Assembly: GCA_022072405.1 (NCBI GenBank) | Contig: JAJVHX010000012.1 | Span: 273,807-337,806, forward strand | Length of the DNA: 64,000 nt | Source: Phycisphaerae bacterium | GTDB lineage: Bacteria > Planctomycetota > Phycisphaerae > UBA1845 > CAIVHJ01 | Reading direction: 5' to 3' | Part shown: one piece after another, positions 37,126-44,864 of the stretch | Layout of the letters: every line of letters starts with the position of its first letter | Position numbering within the stretch: position 1 is the stretch's first letter | The notes under the pieces: model-generated | Told to the model about the DNA's origin: nothing | The model's database searches: none | Seen by the model: only the letters and a program-made list of their open reading frames with translations | Program-made: the position numbers and the translations under genes

Positions 37126-38456
37126 TGCCGCTCACGCTGATCGTCGCCCGCCACGAATTCATCAGCACGGTGCGGCGGAAGAGCTACTACCTGGTGACCC
37201 TGGGCATGCCGGTGATCCTGGCAGTTTATACGGGATTCGTCACGCTGATCGCCTGGTCAGCGGCGGGACATGAGCTGCAGCAACTGGGCAAACCGATCGG
37301 GCTGGTGGACCATAGTGGTGTACTGGCGGGAGCGGGGGGATTGCTGGCCGATGTGGCGGATGGGGGTGTGTATGAGTATCAGCAAATGTTGTCGGAAGAC
37401 CTGGAGAAGCTGCAAGGGCTGGGAACGATCGAACTGAATATGCCCAAAGTGCGGCTGCAGCGATTCGCCGTGCTGGAGAACGCCCAGACCAGGCTGCGCA
37501 CCAGCGAATTATACAGCATCATTGAGCTGCCGCCGGATTTTCTGAGCAGCGGTCAGGTGCGCAAATATACCAACCGGGTGAGTCTGCTGGATACAGCGGA
37601 ACGCTATCATTTTCTGCAACAGCTGATTCGCCAGAGTGCACTGCAGCAATCGCAGGTATCGCTGGAGCTGGTGGAACGGCTGGACCAGCGGCCGGTGTGG
37701 CAGGAATATGAACTGAATAGCACCGGGCAGTATGTCGAGGTGAATCTGCTGAGCAAGACCATGTCGCTGGTGATGCCGCTGGGGGTAACCGGCCTGTTGA
37801 TGATCGCGCTGATGATGAACGCTTCGCTGCTGTTGGCCAGCGTGTCGGAGGAGAAAGAGAACAAGGTGATCGAAGTGATCCTCTCCTCAGTGCGAGCGGA
37901 TCAACTGCTGTTCGGCAAGGTGCTGGGGCTGGTGGCGGCGGGGCTGCTGCAGATCAGCGTCTGGATGATGATGATCGCATTTGTGCCGATGGTGGTTTCG
38001 CTCAGCCTGCAGCAGAGCTTCGATCTGCAAATGAATATCGCCCAGTTGCTGCTGGGAGGGTTGTTCGTGGTGCTGGGGTTTGTGTTTTACGGCAGCCTGC
38101 TTACCGGTCTGGGGTCGCTGGGCAGCACTTTCCGCGACAGCCAGCAGCTCAGCGTCATCGTAATTTTATTTCCGGCGGTGCCGCTGATGGCTTTGATCAG
38201 CTTCATACAGAACCCTGACGGGCCTCTGGCGGTGACGCTCTCGATGATTCCGCTCTTCGCCCCGTCAGCGATGATGCTCCGCCTCGCCCTCACCGAAGTA
38301 CCCGCTTGGCAGGTGGGTCTGTCGCTCGTGCTGCTGCTGATCAGTATCTATTACGGAGTGAAATTCTCCGCCCGCCTCTTCCGCACCGGCACGCTGCTCT
38401 ACGGCAAACGCCCTTCCATCGTCATGATCTGGCGAACCATTACTGCCCGTGAATAG
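37122..38456 (+). CDS. ABC-2 type permease (NatB-like)
   Basis: A 444-residue permease. One membrane helix is near the N-terminus (YYLVTLGMPVILAVYTGFVT), followed by a large outside domain of about 180 residues and five or six helices in the second half, with the ABC-2 motif EEKENKVIEVILSSVRADQL between them. This is the NatB/YhaP layout. It forms the transporter with the ATPase encoded upstream. The TAG stop begins a diverged palindromic element. Confidence 0.9.
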   Translation: MMPLTLIVARHEFISTVRRKSYYLVTLGMPVILAVYTGFVTLIAWSAAGHELQQLGKPIGLVDHSGVLAGAGGLLADVADGGVYEYQQMLSEDLEKLQGLGTIELNMPKVRLQRFAVLENAQTRLRTSELYSIIELPPDFLSSGQVRKYTNRVSLLDTAERYHFLQQLIRQSALQQSQVSLELVERLDQRPVWQEYELNSTGQYVEVNLLSKTMSLVMPLGVTGLLMIALMMNASLLLASVSEEKENKVIEVILSSVRADQLLFGKVLGLVAAGLLQISVWMMMIAFVPMVVSLSLQQSFDLQMNIAQLLLGGLFVVLGFVFYGSLLTGLGSLGSTFRDSQQLSVIVILFPAVPLMALISFIQNPDGPLAVTLSMIPLFAPSAMMLRLALTEVPAWQVGLSLVLLLISIYYGVKFSARLFRTGTLLYGKRPSIVMIWRTITARE

Positions 38457-38512
38457 AACGAACCGTTCTTTCTCAATCAACTTCGCGCAAACTGAAGCCC
38501 GCGGCGCTTTGA
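38454..38512 (+). repeat. Dispersed palindromic element, copy 8 (diverged)
   Basis: Starts at the TAG stop of the permease gene. The core CGCAAACTGAAGCCCGCGG has lost its left palindrome arm but keeps the right half and the CTTTGAGA tail. It is probably a decayed copy. Confidence 0.55.
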
Positions 38513-38562
38513 GATTTCGGTACGGGTACAGTTTGAATCCTATTCGATCAAAAAATCATGAA

Positions 38563-38592
38563 GACCGCTCCCTGACGGTCGCGGCTCGGTGA
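38563..38592 (+). repeat. Second palindromic repeat family (CGGTCGCGGCTC)
   Basis: GACCGCTCCCTGACGGTC is a hairpin (GACCG / CGGTC) followed by GCGGCTCGGTGA. The 3' part CGGTCGCGGCTC recurs at 61024-61035. It is distinct from the GCGGGCTRAAGCCCGC family but has a similar GCGGCTC tail. Confidence 0.5.
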
Positions 38593-38680
38593 AACTTACC
38601 AGTACCGAGATTTCCAGCATAAATTTGAAACCTAACAAATACCTAATATAATAAAGGATAGTCGAGGAGGCAAGAGCGAA

Positions 38681-39748
38681 GTGATCAAGCGTGTGGACCA
38701 TCCGCCGAATCCGTTTCATAGCCAGTGGGAGGAATACCTGGAAGAACCGCCGGCAGTGCGGGTGCAGGTCTATGAGGAATGGGCCAAGTCGATCCTCTCT
38801 GAAAATGACAGCCCTGACCTGCCCTTCCGCTGGAGCGTCAACCCCTATCGCGGCTGTCAGCATGCCTGCGCCTACTGCTACGCCCGCCCTTACCATGAAT
38901 TTCTCGATCTCGGAGCCGGCAGCGATTTCGATACGCGGATATTCGTAAAGGTCAATGCCCCGCAACTGCTGCGCGAAGCGTTGCGCTCGCCGAAATGGGC
39001 CGGTGAGACGGTGCACTTTTCCGGTGTGACTGACTGCTATCAGCCGCTGGAGGCGGTCTATTTGCTGACGCAGAAATGTCTGGAGGTCTGCCTGGAGGCG
39101 GGCAATTCAGCGGCCATCGTGACCAAGAGTTATCTGGTCATGCGCGATGCGGAACTGCTGGGGCGGATGGCACGGCAGGTGGGCGTGAGTGTCATTTTTT
39201 CGATGGGCATGCTCGATGAGTCTACAGCGAAGTTGATCGAGCCCCATGCGCCGATCCCGGCGCGGAGGCTGGAAGCAATGCGGCGGCTTCGCGAAGCGGG
39301 TGTGCCCGTCGGGGTGCTGGTGGCGCCGATCATTCCGGGACTCAGCGAACAGGATATTCCCGCCATCATCGAGCGGGCCGTGGAGTGCGGGGCGGATAGT
39401 GCCGCGTATCAGATGTTGCGGCTGCCGGGCAGCGTAGAGGCGGTTTTCATGGAGCGGTTATACAAAGCATTGCCGCTGCGGGCGAAGAAAATTGAGAATC
39501 GCATTCGGGAAGTGCGCGGCGGGCCAATCAATGATGCACGTTTCGGCCACCGGATGCGCGGCCAGGGCACTTATTGGGAGAGTATCCAGCAATTATTTCA
39601 GATAGCCTGCCGAAAACAGGGGCTGGCGGACTACCGGTCCCGTGCGACGATGAAGACCGTCGGCGGCTCCGGTTGTTCCCTGCCGCTTGCGAATGAGTCA
39701 GCAAACCATTCGACAACATCAGCGCAGCTTGATTTTCCGTTTATATAG
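38681..39748 (+). CDS. PA0069-family radical SAM protein (GTG start)
   Basis: A 355-residue radical SAM protein. The cluster motif CQHACAYC is at about 62-69 in NPYRGCQHACAYCYARPYHE. Further family stretches are VHFSGVTDCYQPLEAVYLLT, VTKSYLVMRDAELLGRMA and VLVAPIIPGLSEQDIPAII. It is related to the spore photoproduct lyase group, but members of the PA0069/Rv2578c family have no established reaction. GAGGAGG lies ten bases before the GTG start. It stands alone, with divergent or unrelated neighbours. Confidence 0.9.
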   Translation: MIKRVDHPPNPFHSQWEEYLEEPPAVRVQVYEEWAKSILSENDSPDLPFRWSVNPYRGCQHACAYCYARPYHEFLDLGAGSDFDTRIFVKVNAPQLLREALRSPKWAGETVHFSGVTDCYQPLEAVYLLTQKCLEVCLEAGNSAAIVTKSYLVMRDAELLGRMARQVGVSVIFSMGMLDESTAKLIEPHAPIPARRLEAMRRLREAGVPVGVLVAPIIPGLSEQDIPAIIERAVECGADSAAYQMLRLPGSVEAVFMERLYKALPLRAKKIENRIREVRGGPINDARFGHRMRGQGTYWESIQQLFQIACRKQGLADYRSRATMKTVGGSGCSLPLANESANHSTTSAQLDFPFI

Positions 39749-39846
39749 ACCAGCGCCGGACGGCTCTGCTTTTCGAATGGCAATGATTCCGCTACACTCT
39801 CGACACACGAATCTCAGTTTCATTTTATCAAAATCATTAATGGTGC

Positions 39847-41565
39847 TTGTTGGGCCAATTACAACATCATGAATTGGTGGTACTGCTGCTGTCGCTGGGG
39901 CTGCTGCTGGTGTCGGCGCGGGTGTTGGGCGAAATGGTTCAGCGCATCAAGCTGCCGGCGGTAGTGGGTGAAATTCTGGCGGGAATTCTGCTGGGGCCGA
40001 CCCTGCTGGGCACGGTTGCCCCGCAGACTTTTCACTTTCTGTTTCCACAAGAAGGTGCCAATGCTACCCTGCTCGAGGGATTCAGCGTGGTGGCAATTGT
40101 GTTGTTTCTGATGGTGGCGGGGATGGAGGTGAACCTGTCGACGATCTGGCAGCAGGGAAGGGCGGCGCTGATCGTGAGCAGTGCGACGATGTTGCTGCCC
40201 TTTGCCGCGGGTTTCATCATGGCGTGGATCATGCCGGATTATCTGGGGCGGGCGACTGGACATGGGACACTCGTGTTCGCGCTATTCTTCGGAACTTTAC
40301 TGGCGATTACGGCGCTGCCGGTGATTGCCAAGATATTGCTGGACCTGCGACTCTATCGCACGGACCTGGGGATGCTGATAATTGCTACGGCGGTGTTCTG
40401 CGATGTGGCGGGCTGGTTTGTGTTTGCCGGGGTGATGGCTCTGCTGGACCCGGCTGCTGCGGGGATGTGGTCGATCACCCGGACATTGCTGTTGACGCTG
40501 GGATTTGCGGCGCTGGTACTGACGGCGGGGCGGTGGTTAATTCATCGAATCCTGCCTTGGCTGCAGGCCCATACGCAGTGGCCGGGCAGCGTGCTGGTGC
40601 TGGCCTTGTCGATGGCGTTATTGGCAGCGGCTTTGACCGAATGGATCGGGGTTCATGCCATCTTCGGTTCATTTCTGGTGGGGATCGCCGTTGGTGATTC
40701 CAGTCATCTGCGCGAACAGACCCGGGTGATGATCAGCCGATTTATATCCTATTTTTTCGCACCGCTTTTTTTTGCCACGATCGGGTTGCGGTTGAATTTT
40801 CTGCAGAATCTCGACCTGGGATTATGTGCGCTGGTACTGGGGGTGGCCCTGGTCAGCAAGATCACCGGCGGGAGACTGGGGGGCCGATGGAGCGGGCTGC
40901 CGAAGCGCGAATCGTGGGTGCTGGGGCTGGCCCTGAATACCTGGGGGGCGATGGAAATTATCCTGGGTCTGTTGGCGTGGGAAAATAACCTGATTACGGA
41001 ACGGCTTTTTGTGGTCATCGTGATGCTGGTGCTGGTGACCTCGCTGCTCAGTGGAATGAGTATCGAGCGGCTGCTCGCCGAAAAAATTCACCGACCTTTT
41101 ACGAGCTACCTGCTTCCGAAAGGGTGCCTCTTTAATCTGGCCTCCGTGTCGCGCCAGGCCGTCCTGATGGAACTGAGCAAAGTAGCGGCGGAGGCGGCGC
41201 AGCTTTCGGTCACGCAGGTGCAGGAGGCGGTGTGGCATCGTGAGCAGACCATGGCTACAGGCATCGGAAATGGTCTGGCGATTCCACATGCCCGTATCTC
41301 GGGGTTGAAAGAACCGCTGGTCGGATTGGGTGTGGCTTCGTCGGAGATCGACTTTGATGCTTATGATGGTCAGCCGGCGCAGCTGATCTTTCTCGTACTG
41401 GTTCCGGTTCATGATGATACCCACCATTTGCAGATTCTGGCGGACATCTCCCGTACTTTCCGACGGGCCGAGTTACGCGACAAGGTGATGCAGACCAGAA
41501 GCTATACTGAATTCGTCGCCCTGATCAAAACCGAAAAGGCGGAAAGCACAGAAAGTCATGTATGA
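39847..41565 (+). CDS. CPA2 cation/proton antiporter fused to PTS EIIA domain
   Basis: A 572-residue protein. Residues ~10-395 form a CPA2-type antiporter with about twelve helices; LPAVVGEILAGILLGPTLLG and HAIFGSFLVGIAVGD are typical. Residues ~425-565 are a nitrogen-type PTS EIIA domain with the phospho-acceptor His in GIGNGLAIPHARISGL. The fusion suggests transport controlled by PTS phosphorylation. The start appears to be TTG at 39847, as the nearby ATG is in another frame; the true start could be a little further in. No ribosome site is obvious. Confidence 0.88.
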   Translation: MLGQLQHHELVVLLLSLGLLLVSARVLGEMVQRIKLPAVVGEILAGILLGPTLLGTVAPQTFHFLFPQEGANATLLEGFSVVAIVLFLMVAGMEVNLSTIWQQGRAALIVSSATMLLPFAAGFIMAWIMPDYLGRATGHGTLVFALFFGTLLAITALPVIAKILLDLRLYRTDLGMLIIATAVFCDVAGWFVFAGVMALLDPAAAGMWSITRTLLLTLGFAALVLTAGRWLIHRILPWLQAHTQWPGSVLVLALSMALLAAALTEWIGVHAIFGSFLVGIAVGDSSHLREQTRVMISRFISYFFAPLFFATIGLRLNFLQNLDLGLCALVLGVALVSKITGGRLGGRWSGLPKRESWVLGLALNTWGAMEIILGLLAWENNLITERLFVVIVMLVLVTSLLSGMSIERLLAEKIHRPFTSYLLPKGCLFNLASVSRQAVLMELSKVAAEAAQLSVTQVQEAVWHREQTMATGIGNGLAIPHARISGLKEPLVGLGVASSEIDFDAYDGQPAQLIFLVLVPVHDDTHHLQILADISRTFRRAELRDKVMQTRSYTEFVALIKTEKAESTESHV

Positions 41566-41877
41566 ATTTGTTGAAGATTTAATATCGCACCCGGCTTTGT
41601 AGAATGGTGGCCATTATGGGTCCAGTCAAATCTCTCAATCCCCACTAACGGATTGATCGCTTCATTTTATTGCGCAATAGCGGTTGATTCTCCGACGATT
41701 TCATGTTTCAATTGAATGACGATGAATACCTGGCTTTGAGGTTCCAATTGGACACCTCAAAAACAAGAGTCAGCCGGCGGTTTCACCCTTATGTTATTAC
41801 TGAATATGGTGTTGCCATGCTAACTAGATCGTATTGTAGGTGATTCGCCCACCTTTTTATATTTAGCAAGTGGGTTG
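41566..41877. other. Intergenic region, no feature seen
   Basis: About 310 AT-rich bases between the antiporter gene and a zinc-ribbon membrane protein gene. No repeat of the dispersed family, no terminator with a clear U-tract and no convincing open frame were found. Confidence 0.5.
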
Positions 41878-42348
41878 ATGACCCACCTCCCAAAGCTACC
41901 CTATGAATGGATCACATTCTGGAGCAGAGTGGTGTTTCAGAAGAAATTATCAGGATATCTATTGCGGATATATCAACGACGTATTCCGGAATTGGCATTT
42001 TTCGATGAGCTCCTAGATGCTCAAAAAACATTGCAGAGAGCTTATGCTGAAGCGGTGACGAGCAGTTTCTCAGTATATATCAAGCACTTATCACTGATGC
42101 TTCTTTGGTTATTGTTTTTTGTGCTCATTGGATTATTGACTCACTTTTCTGTTTATATCAAATTTTTATTTATTGTTGGCTGGACCGCGCTAATTTATTT
42201 CTGGCTTCAGGCATTAACGGTTTCTTCAGCAAGAAAAATAGTTAGAAAAATGTTACGCAAAAAAGGTGTCATATTGTGCATTGAATGTGGATATCCACAA
42301 AACGGTTTACTCAGTGCAACATGCCCGGAATGCGGATCAAAATATTAG
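41878..42348 (+). CDS. Membrane protein with C-terminal zinc ribbon
   Basis: A 156-residue protein with two adjacent membrane helices (LSLMLLWLLFFVLIGLL and FLFIVGWTALIYFWLQALTV). It ends with a four-cysteine ribbon: CIECGYPQNGL, then CPECGSKY. The ribbon resembles those of many short planctomycete membrane proteins (CxxCGYxxxGL...CPECG), including the one at 61106-61666 here. The function of this group is unknown. The gene is clearly AT-rich compared with its neighbours. ATG at 41878 is preferred over the in-frame TTG three bases before. Confidence 0.7.
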   Translation: MTHLPKLPYEWITFWSRVVFQKKLSGYLLRIYQRRIPELAFFDELLDAQKTLQRAYAEAVTSSFSVYIKHLSLMLLWLLFFVLIGLLTHFSVYIKFLFIVGWTALIYFWLQALTVSSARKIVRKMLRKKGVILCIECGYPQNGLLSATCPECGSKY

Positions 42349-42392
42349 CTACGTGGTTTGCCGACTGATTAATTACACATCGAAAGATTGTA

Positions 42393-43679
42393 TCAGCTTG
42401 GGGTAGGTGTTACGGGATCAACCTGGGTGGTGCGTTCGAGACGCAGGCGTATGATGCGCCGTTCTTCGGCTTCGAGGATGGTGATCTCCACGCCGTCATA
42501 ACGCAGCGTTTCACCGGTGAGGGGGATCTTGCCCAGGGTGGCAAAGACAAATCCGCCGATCGTTTCGTAATCCTCATCTTCGGGAATGTGCAGTTCCAGT
42601 TGTTCGTTGATTTCGCTGACGTGGACCTTGCTGTCTACCTCGATGCTCTGCGGGCCGAGCGGCTGGATCGACTGCGGTTCGGGCAGTTCATATTCATCGA
42701 CGATTTCGCCCACCAGTTCTTCGAGAATGTCCTCAATGGTCACCAGCCCGGCGGTACCGCCATATTCATCGAGCACGATGGCGGCGTGGGTCTGGCCGGT
42801 GCGGAACTCCTGCAGCAGATCGCGGAGCAGCTTCGATTCCGGAACAAACGGAACGGTGCGCAGATGATCGATCAGGCGAAACGGCGCGGTAGGGTCCACC
42901 TGCAGGAGATCCTTGGCATAGACCAGGCCGAGAATTTTATCGATGGTATCTTCATAGACCGGGATGCGGGAATGGCCTTCGCGGTGGATTACTTCTTTCA
43001 GCTCATCCAGGGCACTGGCGTGAGGTACGGCAATCAGGGCAATGCGCGGGGTCATGATCTGACCGGCGGTGGTTTCGTCGAGTTGCATCACCGAGCGAAT
43101 CATGGCGCGCTCGGTTTCATCGACGGCCCCCTGGATTTCCGCCATGCTGACGGCATCGAGCACTTCCTGTTCAATCTGTTCGGATTCATCTTCATCGGTA
43201 CTTTTCGGCACGCCGGCCAAGCGCCGAACCAGGCTGTCGAGCAGGTGGAAACAGACGATCAGCGGACGGGCCGGCACATGCATCCAGCGGACCAGGCGAA
43301 GGGTTTGCACCAGCAGCACCTCGCCGGCATATTTGGCCCAGGCATGCGGAATGACCACGCCGAAAATCGAGATCAGCATACCGGCGACCAGAAAGATCGC
43401 CAGATATTGGCGGCCGCGATGATCCGGGAAATATTGAGCGGCGGCTTCGCTGATGGCGAGTACCAGTCCCAGCAGGCTGGCCATTCGCAGGGTGGCGGTG
43501 GTCAGCAGGTAACCATCGAAATGCAGCTGGTAATATTCCAGCTCGTCTTCACGGTGACGGGCAGTCAGCGCCTTGGTTAATCGGGCGATGCTCACTTCGC
43601 GCAGCGCATAATGAATGGCGGTCAGCCACATGGTGACCCCAAGCAAGACAGCGCCCACTGCGAAAACAGTGTTCAGCAT
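42393..43679 (-). CDS. CorC/HlyC-type CBS-domain membrane protein
   Basis: A 428-residue protein. About three or four membrane helices occupy residues 1-150 in a diverged CNNM/DUF21-like region. A CBS pair follows (IMTPRIALIAVPHASALDEL; GHSRIPVYEDTIDKILGLVY), then HAAIVLDEYGGTAGLVTIED and a C-terminal CorC_HlyC domain (GGFVFATLGKIPLTGETLRY). Relatives take part in magnesium or cobalt efflux. It is the last gene of the minus-strand housekeeping run, overlapping the nitrilase-like gene upstream by seven bases. A corC gene near phoH and ybeY is a widespread arrangement. Confidence 0.88.
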   Translation of the reverse strand: MLNTVFAVGAVLLGVTMWLTAIHYALREVSIARLTKALTARHREDELEYYQLHFDGYLLTTATLRMASLLGLVLAISEAAAQYFPDHRGRQYLAIFLVAGMLISIFGVVIPHAWAKYAGEVLLVQTLRLVRWMHVPARPLIVCFHLLDSLVRRLAGVPKSTDEDESEQIEQEVLDAVSMAEIQGAVDETERAMIRSVMQLDETTAGQIMTPRIALIAVPHASALDELKEVIHREGHSRIPVYEDTIDKILGLVYAKDLLQVDPTAPFRLIDHLRTVPFVPESKLLRDLLQEFRTGQTHAAIVLDEYGGTAGLVTIEDILEELVGEIVDEYELPEPQSIQPLGPQSIEVDSKVHVSEINEQLELHIPEDEDYETIGGFVFATLGKIPLTGETLRYDGVEITILEAEERRIIRLRLERTTQVDPVTPTPS

Positions 43680-44365
43680 GACGCGAGCAGCTCCAGTTCC
43701 ACCTGTAGAATGGGTTGGCTCAACTGATCATCATAAACCAGAAGGTCTCCGGTATGGCTCCAGGCTCCGCTGGGGATGATCTGATCCGATCGGCTACCGT
43801 TCGCCACCAAAATCGGCCGACGCACTTTGGCAGCCAGTTGGGCTAACTCCGGAGTCCAGTTCGTTTCCTGCCAGCCGCCAGCCACCAGCACCGCTACTGC
43901 ACCAGCTTCCGTCAGTGCGCACAAACGGGCGGCAAATTCCGCGTGCGGTGCCCGCAGCAGGCCCATTGGACCCCACGGCGTGTTGGAAATTAATCCATGA
44001 CAAATTGCAGGGGAGTTGAGGTCGGCAGCTTCCGGCAGCAGGGGAGTCAGTGGCGTCAGTAAATCGCCTTCGTCATCAAACCAGGCGGTGTGATCCACCC
44101 AACAGCCGTTATGCAGAGTTTGCCAGCCAGTGGCGATATGCAATTCAAGATCGCGGGCGACCGCACTGAGTATGCCGATCCAGCCATCGCAACAGGCGGC
44201 CATTAATTCGTCGGGTTGGACCAGGCCATCCGCCCAGGCCGGCAGGAGCAAGCCATCTAGGGTGGGGTATTCAACCGCAGCCTGCGTTATCCGCTCCAGC
44301 ACCTGGCGAATTTGACCGGCGCGGCTGGTGGGATCGAGTTGCAATGGAATAATGGCGAAGTGCAT
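43673..44365 (-). CDS. Nitrilase-fold protein without catalytic residues
   Basis: A 230-residue protein whose segment order follows the carbon-nitrogen hydrolase (nitrilase) superfamily: an N-terminal FAIIPLQLDPTSRAGQIRQV strand-helix, DGLLLPAWADG where active members have 'vPE', NGCWVDHTAWFDDEGDLL, and TPWGPMGLLRAPHAEFAARL where active members have 'GxxICyDxxFPE'. The Glu, Lys and Cys of the catalytic triad are all missing from the expected places (LPAW; no Lys after DEGDLL; LLRAP). It is therefore probably a pseudoenzyme or binding protein. It lies between ybeY and corC, where some bacteria carry lnt, another nitrilase-fold gene nearby, but it has no membrane segments. Confidence 0.7.
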   Translation of the reverse strand: MHFAIIPLQLDPTSRAGQIRQVLERITQAAVEYPTLDGLLLPAWADGLVQPDELMAACCDGWIGILSAVARDLELHIATGWQTLHNGCWVDHTAWFDDEGDLLTPLTPLLPEAADLNSPAICHGLISNTPWGPMGLLRAPHAEFAARLCALTEAGAVAVLVAGGWQETNWTPELAQLAAKVRRPILVANGSRSDQIIPSGAWSHTGDLLVYDDQLSQPILQVELELLASC

Positions 44366-44367
44366 AT

Positions 44368-44850
44368 CTAGTGACCATTCCTGGCGAAAACTGGTTTCAG
44401 CCCGGACGACTGCAGAAGTTCATCCTCCCGTCGATGCATCCGTTTCGCCCGGGCCGGAGTATCATCACGCTCACCCAGCAGATGCAACAGACCATGCACG
44501 GCATACAGGGCGACTTCGTCAGCCAGGGAGTGACCCCGTTGCCGGGCTTCACGTCGGGCGGTATCCAGCGAGATGACGATCTCCCCGTCGATCGGCCAGT
44601 GGTTCTCCAGTTCCGTATCACGCAAATCGAAAGTGAGTACGTCCGTCGGGCCGGCGATCTGCTGGTAAGTCTGGTGCAGTCGGGCGATACGCCGGTCACT
44701 GACCAGGGCAATGCTCAGCCGGGCGGCGGATACTTTACATCCGGCCAGGGCCGTGCGTAAAACCCGCCGCAGTAGCCGTGCGACGATCGGCGGTGTACGA
44801 GCGGGTTGATGCACAGCGATCGTCCAGCGGTTTTCAGAGGCACGCGTCAC
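44368..44850 (-). CDS. ybeY: Endoribonuclease YbeY (GTG start)
   Basis: A 160-residue rRNA-maturation and ribosome quality-control RNase. The core is PTDVLTFDL followed by GEIVISLDTARREA and the metal site HGLLHLLGERDD. Two His ligands are present, and the third ligand of the E. coli enzyme is replaced by Asp (GERD). The same substitution is known to me from Bacteroidetes YbeY, so activity is plausible. The start is GTG at 44850. It is part of a phoH-pgpH-ybeY run. Confidence 0.92.
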   Translation of the reverse strand: MTRASENRWTIAVHQPARTPPIVARLLRRVLRTALAGCKVSAARLSIALVSDRRIARLHQTYQQIAGPTDVLTFDLRDTELENHWPIDGEIVISLDTARREARQRGHSLADEVALYAVHGLLHLLGERDDTPARAKRMHRREDELLQSSGLKPVFARNGH

Positions 44851-44864
44851 GAAAAATCAACTCC

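Noticed and set aside
38681-39748. Radical SAM protein as maturase for the peptides at 49-50 kb
   Set aside because: It belongs to the PA0069-type family, lacks an extra SPASM-like Cys cluster or RRE domain, and is about 10 kb away on the other strand.
44368-44850. YbeY with Asp instead of the third His ligand as a novel active site
   Set aside because: The GxxD variant is known to me from other phyla such as Bacteroidetes, so it is natural variation rather than a new feature.
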